From positions 27,173-39,220 of the forward strand of contig NWUY0300109934.1 of the NCBI GenBank assembly GCA_004151065.3: DNA of 12,048 bases, given 5' to 3'. The notes under the pieces are model-generated. The model made no database searches. It had not been told where the DNA came from and saw only the letters and a program-made list of their open reading frames with translations. The position numbers were made by a program, and so were the translations under genes. This document shows positions 1 to 10,092 of this stretch, in pieces. Within the stretch, counting starts at the first letter, position 1, and each line of letters opens with the position of its first letter. The DNA comes from Larix sibirica. Taxonomy: Eukaryota > Streptophyta > Pinopsida > Pinales > Pinaceae.

Positions 1-73
1 AAAATTATGTACATTTCTTTATTCAAGCTTATATTTTAAATTTTAATCATACTATCTCCATTTGTGTATGCAG

Positions 74-455
74 GAAACTAGTTCGACAGCATGTGAGAGA
101 AATTGGAGTGAGGATTTAATTGTCCATTTAATCAAGAGGAATCACCATACCTTACAAAAAAGATCAACATTTGGACTCTGTTCACTTAAATGATCACCTT
201 CTACAATGACAACGGGAAAGCTAATCTATTGGACCCACTAGGATGTGGAATTATGGTGATTCTCAAGCTCCTGATGATGAGGAACAGCCATTGGAGGTGT
301 TGCAGGAAAATGCAGAAGAGATGCTAGAAAGCCATAATCTTCCTACTATTGATCCTGGTCAAAGTGGTGGTTCTGGCTCTTTTACTCAAGAAAAGCCAAT
401 TGATAAGATGGTATCCAAATTTCGGTCTATCAGTGAACAGATTTATCATCTATAA
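74..455 (+). pseudogene. decayed hAT-superfamily transposase C-terminal exon
   Basis: In the frame beginning at 74 the sequence reads ETSSTACERNWS and then, after a short stretch, IKRNHHTLQKR. This resembles the C-terminal dimerisation region of plant hAT transposases, where a CERNWS motif is followed by I-H-x-K-K-R-N and a VYVHYNLRL-like block. The frame stops at 191-193 (TGA). The expected next block continues in another frame from about 165 (LDSVHLNDHLLQ), which meets TGA at 207-209 and TAA at 222-224. The last open part, 243-452, is acidic (DDEEQPLEVLQENAEEML) and ends at TAA 453-455. A pyrimidine-rich run and TGCAG at 69-73 form a plausible splice acceptor just upstream. A canonical AATAAA lies at 592-597. 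In intact family members this domain mediates transposase dimerisation in the nucleus; here it is broken by at least one frameshift and two stops. The family call rests on the CERNWS/KRN motif pair by eye, so it is moderately sure. Confidence 0.55.
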
Positions 456-1813
456 ACTGAACAGTGAACATTTAGGATTTTAATAATTGCATTGCTGGAA
501 ACTTTCCACTATGAATATGGAGGATGGCTCAGTTTTTGTTATGAATATGAATATGATATCTCGATGTAGTAGAAATTTTAATGATTTGCAAAATAAATTT
601 AAAAGTTAAATTATGTTTGCATATACATTTTTAAAAAATGTTCTTTCCTATATGCACACATCTTCCTTCCGTTCAATCATCTAAAGTTATGTTAGCAAAA
701 TTTCTAGCTTTCCATCCTCCTTTGTCTTATGAATGCAGGATTTCATCTCCTTCACCTTCTGAAGCATAAACAATAAACAATGATGAAGAAGGAAGTTCAA
801 ATAGTAAACAAAAAGGGAAAAATATTGCAAGACCCATTAAGAGAATAAAAACATACCAACTCAATAACCCCAATGAATGTTTTTGACATTGCCAGTATTC
901 CCTGCACATGCATGACATGCAAGTGTTTAAATACTGTGACTTGAAGTAGATTCAGATTAGCAAGAGCAAAAGGTTTGACTCAGATAGTACTCTATCTAAT
1001 AAAAAATAAAATATCAAACATATGAAAAGAAAATCCTATTAGTGTTCAATAGACCTCAAACTTCAAATTCTATAGGACCTTGGAGCACACAATGGAGATA
1101 AAATGTAAATAAAATCATTTCACTATCCTCAAGAGATTGCAAATTGGTAAATTGAACATAATAACCACATGAAGAGCAATATAACAATGTAAACGGAAAA
1201 AATATTTTTCAGTTTCTTGAAGGGAAAAAAACAAATAAATTGTAGGCCAATACATCTCTTTCACTAATGATTCTGCAAAATATGAGCCTTAACTCATACT
1301 AGTGTCAGATCACCCCAATGTCAAGCCATTAGTTTCTAAAAATAAGCTGTTGGAAAACAATAATATTGTTGAATCAGTAAGTGCATAACCACAGGCATTC
1401 TTTCAGTGTTTTAACTTTTTACTATCTCACTGCAAATTAACATCTAATCTGAAAAACTGCTTGCTCCTGCCAGTCAAAGCAGAGCACAGTTCATTTGAAT
1501 CCACATGCAGCTCCATACCAAATACAGTCTACCAGAATGTCATCTTTTTAAAATTGACAACAGAAAAATATATCAGATTTTTTATTTTGCTTCTGATTTG
1601 TAGCTGACCTACTCTCTGTGTAGTACTTATTTTGGAGTTAAGTTTCTTGGAACTGTTGCATTGCATCAGAAGCCAGCAAGTTAATTGTCAGAGAGACAAT
1701 GATGGACATGAATCTCACTTCGATCACTCCTCATCTGGACTTGTGGCATTCTATGAACTCACCCAACTATTTAGTTAGCAAGAAAAATTCGGTAAAACCT
1801 AAATACATTTGCA
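456..1813. other. AT-rich DNA without a recognisable gene
   Basis: No intact reading frame or repeat stands out. The only coding-like trace is on the plus strand: after TGCAG at 734-738 (acceptor-like), a frame reads SSPSPSEA, stops at TAA 767-769, and stays open from 770 to 883 with polar, lysine- and asparagine-rich content (DEEGSSNSKQKGKN) before TGA 884-886. It could be a decayed exon downstream of the hAT piece, but I do not recognise it. The 63-codon minus-strand frame over the same bases is hydrophobic and looks like the shadow of that lysine-rich strand. Confidence 0.4.
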
Positions 1814-1843
1814 TATCATTTGTTGGAAATAACTTCACAGAGC

Positions 1844-1910
1844 AAGTCATTTATGCATGACCCGACTCCCATGAGCATTAGTCATAATGAACAATTTCTG
1901 ACGAGCTTCA
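1844..1910 (+). repeat. third copy of the foldback half-arm, direct orientation
   Basis: This stretch (AGTCATTTATGCATGACC... to GAGCTTCA) matches the inner left-arm segment at 1974-2044 and, inverted, the right-arm segment at 2054-2123. It shares the CAAGTCATTTATGC-TGACC spelling with the reverse complement of the right arm, where the left arm instead has CAATCATTTATGTACAACC. The right side has no matching fourth copy. Confidence 0.7.
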
Positions 1911-2044
1911 AGGCATGTAGAGGGCTTCTGCAGTCCAAAATATGAAATATCAATTTTTTGAATTAACTGTATAGAGTCAATCATTTATGTACAACCTGTC
2001 TCCCATGAACACTAGTCATAATGACCAATTTCTCATGAGCTTGA
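1911..2044 (+). repeat. left arm of the foldback element
   Basis: It begins AGGCATG and ends GAGCTTGA. It pairs with 2054-2185 (which begins TCAAGCTA and ends CATGCCT) with about 18 mismatches and a few single-base gaps counted by eye. Confidence 0.8.
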
Positions 2045-2053
2045 ATAGTCCAC

Positions 2054-2185
2054 TCAAGCTAATGAGAAATTCGTCATAATACTAATGTTCATCGGAGACA
2101 GGTCACGCATAAATGACTTGACTCTATACAGTTAATTCCAAAAGTTGATTTTTCATATTGGACTGCAGCATCCCCCCACATGCCT
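2054..2185 (-). repeat. right arm of the foldback element
   Basis: This is the reverse complement of the left arm at 1911-2044. Differences cluster near the outer end (GTGGGGGGATG against GTAGAGGGCTT) and near TGCGTGACC against TGTACAACC, consistent with independent decay of the two arms. Confidence 0.8.
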
Positions 2186-2226
2186 AAATGCAATTGTATG
2201 AATTTCACATAAATGAACAAATGATA

Positions 2227-2990
2227 AGATATGGATGAGTTAAATTTTCCTATTGTCAATATAAATAACTGAAAATTTAAGAAGTATCATTTTTTAATGA
2301 TGGCAGCTCATCAGGATATAGTAAAAGAACCAAAATATCAAATATCTTGCTAGTTGAATTATCAGTTATCTTCCTGAACAAACTAACTGGCAAAGAGGGT
2401 GAATTTTATCATGTCATTCTTTAAAGTTTAAACAAAATCCATGAAGTTTGGGTGTCAAAAAATTCTTCATGAGACTCGTAACATTAATTGCACCCTTGTT
2501 TCCTATTTACATCGGTTGATTCTTACATGCTCTACCTTCACATATATTAAGAGATGTTCTGTGGGAAAAAATGGGCATAGAAATTGTCATGCATATGATA
2601 ATGATGTTTTATCTGTTGACCATATTTTCTTCTGATAGTCACAATTATCCAACTGAATCTTCTGACTAGTCTTCGCTTAGGCTGATAACTCCTATAATCT
2701 AATTTCCTATGGACTGAAAATTAACAGTTCCTTAGAGCAGCAAAGACTTAACCTATTCATGATTAACCGTCAAATCATTTCTTAAATATTGTAGTGTTTA
2801 CAAAGGTGTGTTACTAAACATATGTTTTCACTCAATATATGACACCAGCATGATGATTGATCCATGCCTCTGCACTGCATGTATGTATGTACACAAACAA
2901 GCATAAATATTGTCAAAACTGAAGTCTAAACCAGAGGCAAAGAATATTAGTCTTGTTATTATTAATCAAACAGCAATGCAACAAAGTATA
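2227..2990. other. AT-rich DNA, nothing recognised
   Basis: There is no convincing reading frame, repeat or RNA gene. The 64-codon plus-strand frame at 2441-2635 has no family resemblance and no coding-like composition. A trivial TGTATGTATGTA run lies near 2880-2891. Confidence 0.4.
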
Positions 2991-3489
2991 TGTAATGTCC
3001 TCTTCTGCGTAAGCACTGAGGACCATCCCGCTAACTTAGCTGANNCTTAGCATGAGAGTATGTCTCTATGGCTGTGAGTGAGCCTGTGTAGTTCCTCCTT
3101 AGTGGATACATATCCCAGCTCAGGGGGTGGCCTCTCAGCAGAGAGATAAACTGTTGGACAGAGTGCCTATGGTTGGGTGGAACGTTGCTCTCACATAGCC
3201 AGTTGCTTGGACAAATCCAATTAAAAGATAAGTGTTTATTAGTTAATTTACTACTATGTTGATTGAGCATGAATTATTACTGTTATTATGCCTATGATGA
3301 TTATGTTTTTATTTGCATGTTGTGTGTGTGAGATGATTTATTTTTCAACTGTGTATTTTTGTTATGCATATGCACTCACCTTTAAATGTTTATGAATTTC
3401 GTAATATGGCCATGGGGACAAAATTTAGAACCCCCGGTAATTCGCTTATGTCCCCATCACTGGTCTGTTCAATGGGTGGGGACATGACA
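2991..3489. mobile_element. LTR-retrotransposon LTR-like unit (solo or fragment)
   Basis: The unit begins TGTAATGTCC and ends GGACATGACA, which are inverted copies at 9 of 10 positions and give the TG...CA termini typical of LTRs; the span is 499 bp. Just inside the left end GTCCTC (2997-3002) and GAGGAC (3018-3023) can form a hairpin. Near the right end ATGGGGACA (3412-3420) pairs perfectly with TGTCCCCAT (3449-3457), and GGGGACA recurs at 3478-3484. The first 45 bases match the sequence at 11819 at 43 positions. Flanking 5-mers (GTATA and ACATT) do not match, no tRNA-type primer binding site follows and no polypurine tract precedes. It is therefore most likely a solo LTR with decayed flanks or a fragment; transcriptional orientation is not fixed. 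Confidence 0.55.
3044..3045. other. two ambiguous bases (NN)
   Basis: These are the only unresolved bases in the window. They sit inside the LTR-like unit, about nine bases after the point where it stops matching the copy at 11819, so a gap closure or a consensus conflict between repeat copies is possible here. Confidence 0.95.
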
Positions 3490-4204
3490 ACATTCTTCCT
3501 ATAACCAAATCAAATTATTATTTGAATCTTGTGTCCAATAATGATGGTTGTGGTTTCCCACCTTTAACAACTAATAAATATGCCTTGGGATTTTAAAAAT
3601 AAAACTAATTAATTAAATTCACAAACCAAGATACTACAACTCTGTTATCTAAATGAGAAGAAGCATAAGCTAAAGATGAACCCTATTGTGGAGATAAAGT
3701 TGATTGGCAAAAGCATAATCATACCATTATCCAGTGCATAGTGTGCTCCAGCATAACTGTGAGTTGAATGATCTTTATCAAATATCACATCAAAGCAAGG
3801 ATACAAAAGTAAAATAAAATCTCTCAGAATATTCTCCTATTTTAATTAGCCCCCTAAATGCGTAGCCTCTTGGAAGCATTCTTCAACTCGCTTCTTCTCA
3901 AATTTGTGAAGGATATTGGTATTAATTATGACTTTGAATTTCCATGTAAGGAATTCCTCCTTTGTGGCACCTGTTATAAATGTGTTTGATGGAACTTACA
4001 AGTTTCAAACCTTGGTTGTGTCAGGGCACAATATACATGATTAGTAGCTCCATTTTCCTTGAATTTGTCTGTATACAATATACAATATGCCTTGAATTTT
4101 TACCAATCCATGGGTTCGTTCTAATTTTCATGGGTTTTCTTAAGGCATAGTACAGCCTAGTTGTCTGTGTGTTTGAACCTATGACTAAAAATACCTGTAG
4201 CTAA
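3490..4204. other. unassigned AT-rich DNA between LTR-like unit and short array
   Basis: No primer binding site or gag/pol-like frame follows the LTR-like unit. The only coding-like trace is the minus-strand scrap at 3846-3995, described separately. A small ATACAAT duplication lies at about 4073-4088. Confidence 0.4.
3846..3995 (-). other. coding-like minus-strand scrap, possible exon relic
   Basis: On the minus strand a frame stays open for 49 codons from about 3995 down to a TAA at 3848-3846. It carries a charged, helix-like stretch (KFEKKRVEECFQEATH) preceded by ATKEEFLTWKF. An acceptor-like ATAACAG lies just upstream of the GCC-ACA-AAG codons, at about 3970 in plus coordinates. There is no start codon in frame and stops lie immediately upstream. 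The composition is protein-like, but I do not recognise the family. It could be a pseudogene exon or chance. Confidence 0.2.
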
Positions 4205-4987
4205 TATCAATGTATTTCAACTTTTCATAGTGCCATTATTTTGATTACTTTCATTCCACACACAGTCTTTGTATCAATGTTTGTATAGTGACAACCACAG
4301 TGCAAGTATCGAGTGTCAATTACAATACAATCCAACCTTATATAAAATGTGGGAGTCCTTGCTTGTATTGAATGTTAATTACCATGTTTTTTCATGTGAA
4401 GGTATTTCATTTTTTAATCCGACATTACTTTGATTACTTTAATTTTGCACACATTCTTTGTACCAATATTTGTACTATGACTGCCACATTGCTTGTATTG
4501 AGTTAATGACAATGCAATCCCACCTTATATAAAACGTGGTAGTCCCTACTTCTATTGAGTGTTAATTAAACCACAATCCTTGCTTGTATTGAGTGTTAAT
4601 TACCCAATTGTTTCATGTCAAGGTATTCAATTGTTAATTGTGCCATTACTTTGATTACTTTCATTCTACACATAATATTTGTACCAAGGTTTGTACTGTG
4701 ACTGCCACACTTCTTGTATTGAGTGTTAATTAAACTACAATCCCACCTTATATAAAACATGGTAGAACCCACTTGTATTTAGTGTTAATTATGCTACAAG
4801 CCATGCTTATATTGAGTGTTAATTACCTGGTTGTTTCATTTCAAGGTATTTCAATTTTTCATTGCGCCATTACTTTGATTACTTTCATTTTGCACACAGT
4901 CTTTGCACCAGGGTTTGTATTGTGATTTCCACACTACTTGTATTGAGTGATAATTACACTGCAATCCCACCTTATATAAAACGTGGT
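4205..4987 (+). repeat. short tandem array, about 3.7 units of 187-224 bp, TATA-bearing
   Basis: The word TTGATTACTT recurs at 4241, 4430, 4651 and 4875 (spacings 189, 221, 224). A second anchor, CCTTATATAAAA-YRTGG, recurs at 4336, 4523, 4746 and 4970 (187, 223, 224). Each unit runs TATTTCA, CCATTACTTTGATTACTTT, TTTGTACCAA, CTTGTATTGAGTGTTAATTA, CAATCC and CCTTATATAAAA; in the complete units TTGTATTGAGTGTTAATTAC appears a second time. The first unit is about 34 bp shorter and the last is cut after the TATA word. Units differ at many positions, so the array is not recent. It shares no motif with the larger array at 6430. Confidence 0.85.
4336..4352 (+). promoter_or_regulatory. TATA-box-like word repeated four times (first copy)
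   Basis: TTATATAAAA matches the plant TATA-box consensus and is the best kept word of the array. The other copies start at 4523, 4746 and 4970. In the copies at 4523 and 4970 it is flanked by CCAC and GTGG, a short inverted repeat. No reading frame of note lies downstream, so promoter function is only a possibility. Confidence 0.25.
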
Positions 4988-6429
4988 AACATGTTATAAC
5001 TTATCAGGTGTTGTCTTTTCTATAACTAATTTGAGCCACTCTTTTACCAAAACATATACAAAATTTTGCTTTGATTAGTTAAGGTAAAAGTTATGCTAAG
5101 GTTCCTTTTATTATTTGGACTACTATGGTCTAGGTTAGAATTTATGGGGCTAACAAATCTATTGAAAAAGAAGTTACCTTTATCCATATAAATGTTTTTC
5201 CTTGAATTGAAATGTTCATCACCATATCAATATCCTTTCTTATTCAAACCACAAGATCAAAATGTGTGATTTGGTTGACCCCTATATTTTGACATCCAAA
5301 CATTTTTTATAAAGCTAGTCATTTCCAATGTGAGTTCACATTGATTGCTTGCACATTTTGTACCATAAACTTAACTTGGATTCCCGCTAACAAATAGGTA
5401 ACATTATATCTATATATATTTGTCTCTACCTATTTCTTTGACGACTATGTTTCACACTTATTCTTTAGTGGTGCCCATGTTTTCTTATAGTTTAAACTAT
5501 TAATTATTTTGGTTAAATTCTTGTTAGTGACACTTTTTCTCTCAATGAAAGGCCACTTTAGACTGCTTATGGAAAAGCAGAAGATCTATTTTTTTAAATG
5601 GCAATTTGTCTTCTTTCATGTTGTAGAGTAACATACTTATTTTTTCTCAATGCTATCTCAATGTCCCTGATATGAATGAGATCTGTTACAACATGCTTTT
5701 CTTTGTAGGGCCTAATAATGCTATAGCCCCTAGTCTTATTTCCTGAACTTTTGGTGTTCTCTCTACCTGACCCAAAAACTTGTCTCTTTTATCATCTTGT
5801 TGGCTCCATACTTGAAACTTGGCATAATATATTCCAAATGATCTGGACATACATAAAATTTTGGTTGAACATTATTACTATGTCTTTGAAGCAACCTTCC
5901 ATCTATTCATTTTTTGTATTAGCTTATGGCAAAGTTTATAAATTGCGGTTCTTAAATATTTTTTATTTTATCTTTCAAGTTACTTTGAAAGGGTTCACAC
6001 CATGTTTTGGGGGTGGTTCATGAGATTTGGGGTGCATGATGTATGTTCAACCCTTGGATCATCCATGATATATTTTCCATGGGAGATGGTTTGTGATGGA
6101 TTTGCACATTGGAGCGGGCTTACTCAGTGGTTGTTTGAGTCTTGACCTCAGTTTGCTTGGTATTATTCCCTAGGTAATTGGGGTTCTCTTGATAACTTAG
6201 GGGATGTACTTCACCTCCAAATTTATATTTTATACAAAAACTCATCCCTTTTTTCCTTTATCACATGATATCTTTAGCTATAAAACTAGCATAGTAATCT
6301 AGCTTAATAATATTTAATATGAGTTTGATGACATTATAGTAACATCACCACCATATTATGAAGTTTTAAATCAGTTACTGGAAGCTACATCAAATGAGAT
6401 CTTGTTGTATCCGGGATATTAATATTGTT
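4988..6429. other. AT-rich DNA between the two arrays, nothing recognised
   Basis: No intact gene, RNA gene or clear transposon end is visible. The 90-codon plus-strand frame at 5751-6023 starts at TTG, is aromatic- and isoleucine-rich as expected of translated AT-rich DNA, and shows no family motif. A short alternating TATATATA run is at about 5410-5420. Base composition becomes less AT-rich after about 6000 on approach to the large array. Confidence 0.4.
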
Positions 6430-6445
6430 CAGTGGTGTCCCAAAA

Positions 6446-6463
6446 AAGGGTCATCTGACCCTT
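6446..6463. repeat. perfect example of the array's hairpin core
   Basis: AAGGGTC (6446-6452) and GACCCTT (6457-6463) are perfect inverted copies around ATCT. The same core recurs in less perfect form throughout the array, for example near 6656-6674, 7262-7278 and 9622-9637. Confidence 0.8.
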
Positions 6464-9400
6464 CCTCCAAAATGGTCTTCTCCTTGAAAGAAGGGCCTGT
6501 TGAAGGGTCAGTCGATCCTTTCTTGACAATAGAATTCTTGTAGAAGGGTCGGACGAAACTTATTCCATCATTTTGTTCTCTTGGAGAGAGACAACGAAGA
6601 AGGTTTGGACAACACTACCTAAATGATGGTTTCAAATTCTCGAGGTATACATTGGAAGGGTCGATCGACCTTTCTCGAAGGTTGGAATTTGTGTCGAGAG
6701 GTGTCCAATGGAAGGGTTAATAGATCCTTCCCTGTGGTATCTAGTAGATGGGTTTCCCGACAATTTCTCCTCTAGAATTGTATTTCCTAGAAGGGGTGAG
6801 TTTCGCAGATGGATCGATCAATCCTTCCTCCATATAATTTCTGTAGAAGGTCAACTGACACATCCTCCAACATTGTGTTCTTATGGAGGGAGACCATGGA
6901 GAAGCTTCGATAGAAAAATTATCAATTATGGTCTCAATGTCTTGAGGTATCCAGTGGAAATATTGGATAACCATTTCTTGAAGGATGTTATTCCCATCGA
7001 TGGTTACCACAGGAAAATTTATCCTATCCTTCCAATTGTATCTAGTAGATTGATCACGCAACACTTCATCCTTTGGAACTGTATTCTACTTGAAGGGAAG
7101 CCCGTGAAAGAGTTAGATAATACTTATTCCATCATATAATTCCCTTAGATAAATCGACCGACCCTTCCTCCAACATAGTATTCCCATAGAGAGAGAGCAC
7201 ATAGAAAGGTCATTTGACAATTCCTCAATCATGGTGTCAACATCTCAAGGTATCCATTCTAAGGGTCGACTGACCCACTCCTGAAGGATTTTATTCACGT
7301 TGATTGGTATCAGTGGAAAGGTTCATCCATCCCATCCTTGGTATCCAATGGATGGGTCTCCCTACACTTCCTCCTCCAAAATCACATTCTCCTCAAAGGG
7401 GGGCCCAGTTAAGGGTTGGTCGATCATTCCTTGATCATAGAATTACCATAGAAGGTTAGGTCGAAACTTCCTTCAACATTGTGTTCTCATTGATGCCAAT
7501 AATAGAGAAGGGTCTAATGACACTTTCTAAATGATAGTTTCAAAGAATCAATGTATACATTGGAAGGGTCAACTAAATTTTCTCAAATATTGGCATTTTT
7601 GTCGAGGGGTATCCAATGGAATGGTTAGTTGATCCTTCCTCCACCATATAATTTACGTAGAAGGGTTGGGTGAAACTTCCTCCATCATTGTGTTTTCACA
7701 AAGGGATACCATAAATAAGGGTCGACTAACACATTCTCAATGATGGTATCATCATATCGAGGTATCTAGTGGAAATATTGGCCCTTTCTAGAAGAATGGT
7801 ATTTTCGTCGAGGGTTACCATTGAGAAAATTGACCTATCTTTCCAATTTTTTCCAATACATTGGTTGTCTAACACTTCATCCTTTGGAACTATACTCTCC
7901 TCGAAGGGGTACCCGTAGATTAATGGTTGGTCGATACTTCATCCATCATAGAATTTCCTTGGATGGATTGGTCTCCCCTTCCTCCAACATAGTGTTCTCA
8001 AGGAGGTAGAGCATGTAGAAGGGTCCTTCAACGCTTCCTCAATAATGGTGCCAATGTTTCAAGGTATCCACTGGAAGGTTTTGTTGTTCAGTAGATGGAT
8101 GACCTGACACTTTTCCATCCATAATTGTATCCTCCTCAAAAGGGGGCTCGTGGAATTGTTTGTCCATCCTTCCTCCATCATAAATTCCTTATAGAAGGGT
8201 CTGCTGACACTTCCTCCACCATTGTGTCCTTATAGAGGGAGACCATGAAGAAGGGTTAGCTGACACTTCCTAAATGATGGTATCAACACCTTGAAATATC
8301 CAGTGGAAAAGTCTGATGTAAATTTCTTCTAGGATGGTATTCTAGTGGAAGGGTCTATTGATCCTTCCCTTCTTAACTAGTAGATTGGTCGTGCAACACG
8401 TTGTCTTACAAAATCGTATTCTCCTCAAAGAACCCTTGGTAAGTGTTTTTCAATCCTTCCTCCATCATATATTTCCCTTAAATAAATTATCTGACCCTTC
8501 CTCTAACTTATTGTTCTCACGAAAAAGAGTTACCCAACGAGGGGTATCTAGTGGAAGGATCATCCAATATTTCCCTTTGTCTCTAGTACAAGGTTCACTC
8601 GACAGGTCATCCTACAGAATCGTATTCTCCTCAAAAGGGGGCTGGCAGAAGGGGTGGCCAATTATTTCTCCTTTATGGAATTCCCATAGAAGTTTCGATC
8701 AACACTTCCTACATCTTAGTGTTATAACAAAGGGAGACAACAGAGAAGAGTCAGCCAACACTTCCTAAATGATGGTGTCAACGTCTCGGGGAATCCATTA
8801 GAAGTTTCGAAAGACCATTCCCAAAGGATTATATTCCTGGCAAGGGGTATCTAGTATAGGGATAGGCCTATATTTCCTTGGTATCCAATAGGTTCATCGC
8901 GTGACACTTCATTCTCCATAATTATACTCACTTAGAAGGGGGGATCAAGAAAGGATTGATCAATCCTCATTTTATCATAGAATTCCTTTAGATGTATCGG
9001 CTAACATCCTCCAGTATAGTGTTCTTACAGAGGGATACAACCCATAAGATTCGATTAACACATCCTATGATTATGGTATTACAGTATTGAGGTATCCAGT
9101 GAAAGTTAAAAAGACCCTTCCTTAATGATGATATTCCTATCAAGTGGTGTCTAGTGGAAGTGTTAGTCAATCACTCCCTTGGTATCTAGTAGATTGGAAA
9201 CTCCACCCTTAGTCCTCTAGAATCATGTTTTCCTCGAATGGTTCACGAAATTTTTTGCAGATCCTTTGTCCATCATAGAATTTCCCAAGAGGGATATACT
9301 GACACTTTATCTAGCATGGTTTTATCACATATGTAAACAATAGATAAGGGTCGATTGATGATTTCTCAATTTTGGTGTTAATGTCTCTAACCATCCAGCT

Positions 9401-10083
9401 GAAAGGTCCAATGACCCCTCGCTAAGGATCGTATTCGCCTTGAGGGTTTTCTAGTGTATGGGTTGGATGACCATTCCTCCTCCATAATGTTATTCTCATT
9501 GAAGGGGATCCCTCTTAATTTTCAATCGATCCTTCCTCCATCACAAAATTCTCAAAGAACAGTCAACAGATACTTGCACCAACATAATGTTCTCATAGAG
9601 ATAAAACTGTATCCAGTGGAAAGGTCAACTGACCCTAACCGGATGATTTTATTCACGCAGGGGTGTATCCAAGCAAAGGATGATATTTTCATTAAGGGGT
9701 ATCTAGTGGAAGAATCAACTGATATTTTCCTGGTTTCAAGTAGATTGGTCGTGCAACACTTCGTCCTCCATAATTGTATTCACTTCGAAAGTGGTCTTAA
9801 GGAAGGATTGGTTGATCCTTCCTCCATCATAGAATTCCATTAGAATTTTCATACAACACTTCCTCTAGTTTAGTGTTCTCACAAAGGGAGACAACCTAGA
9901 AGGATCAATCAACACTTTCTCAATTATGAATCCAATGTATCCAGATGAAAGGTCAAATGATTTTTCTTAAAGGATGATTATTTCCATCAAATGGGACCTT
10001 GTGGAAGGTCAACCAATCCTTCCCTTGGTATGCAATATATTGGTATCCCAACACTTTATCCTCCAAAATTGTAGTCTCCTTGA

Positions 10084-10092
10084 GGGGGGGGG
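10084..10092. repeat. nine-base G run inside the array
   Basis: This is the longest homopolymer of G in the window, at a subunit link where other monomers carry four to six G. Its exact length is prone to sequencing error. Confidence 0.9.

Larger units (their letters stand above)
1814..2226. repeat. foldback (inverted-repeat) element, MITE-like
   Basis: Two long arms, 1911-2044 and 2054-2185, are inverted copies of each other at roughly 83-86% by eye, separated by a 9-base loop at 2045-2053. A 21-base stretch (1960-1980 against 2118-2138) is perfectly complementary. A further outer pair, TATCATTTGTT at 1814-1824 and AACAAATGATA at 2216-2226, suggests the element is wider than the inner hairpin. 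The left side also holds an extra direct copy of the inner half-arm (1844-1910). There is no coding capacity. I could not identify flanking target-site duplications, so the MITE label is inference. If transcribed, the RNA would fold into a long hairpin. Confidence 0.75.

Noticed and set aside
1427-1516. Minus-strand 29-codon frame starting ATGGAGCTGCATGTG
   Set aside because: Very short, with no recognisable protein and no supporting neighbour; probably chance.
3031-3270. 79-codon minus-strand frame across the NN
   Set aside because: It lies inside the LTR-like unit, includes an undetermined residue and resembles no protein family.
5751-6023. 90-codon plus-strand frame
   Set aside because: Non-ATG start, composition typical of translated AT-rich DNA, and no motif or neighbouring coding sequence.
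6708-9843. Open frames of 107-143 codons inside the large array (for example 6708-7139, 8358-8768, 9454-9843)
   Set aside because: They lie wholly in tandem repeats with a ~301-bp period not divisible by three, change frame between monomers, occur on both strands and share no family motif.
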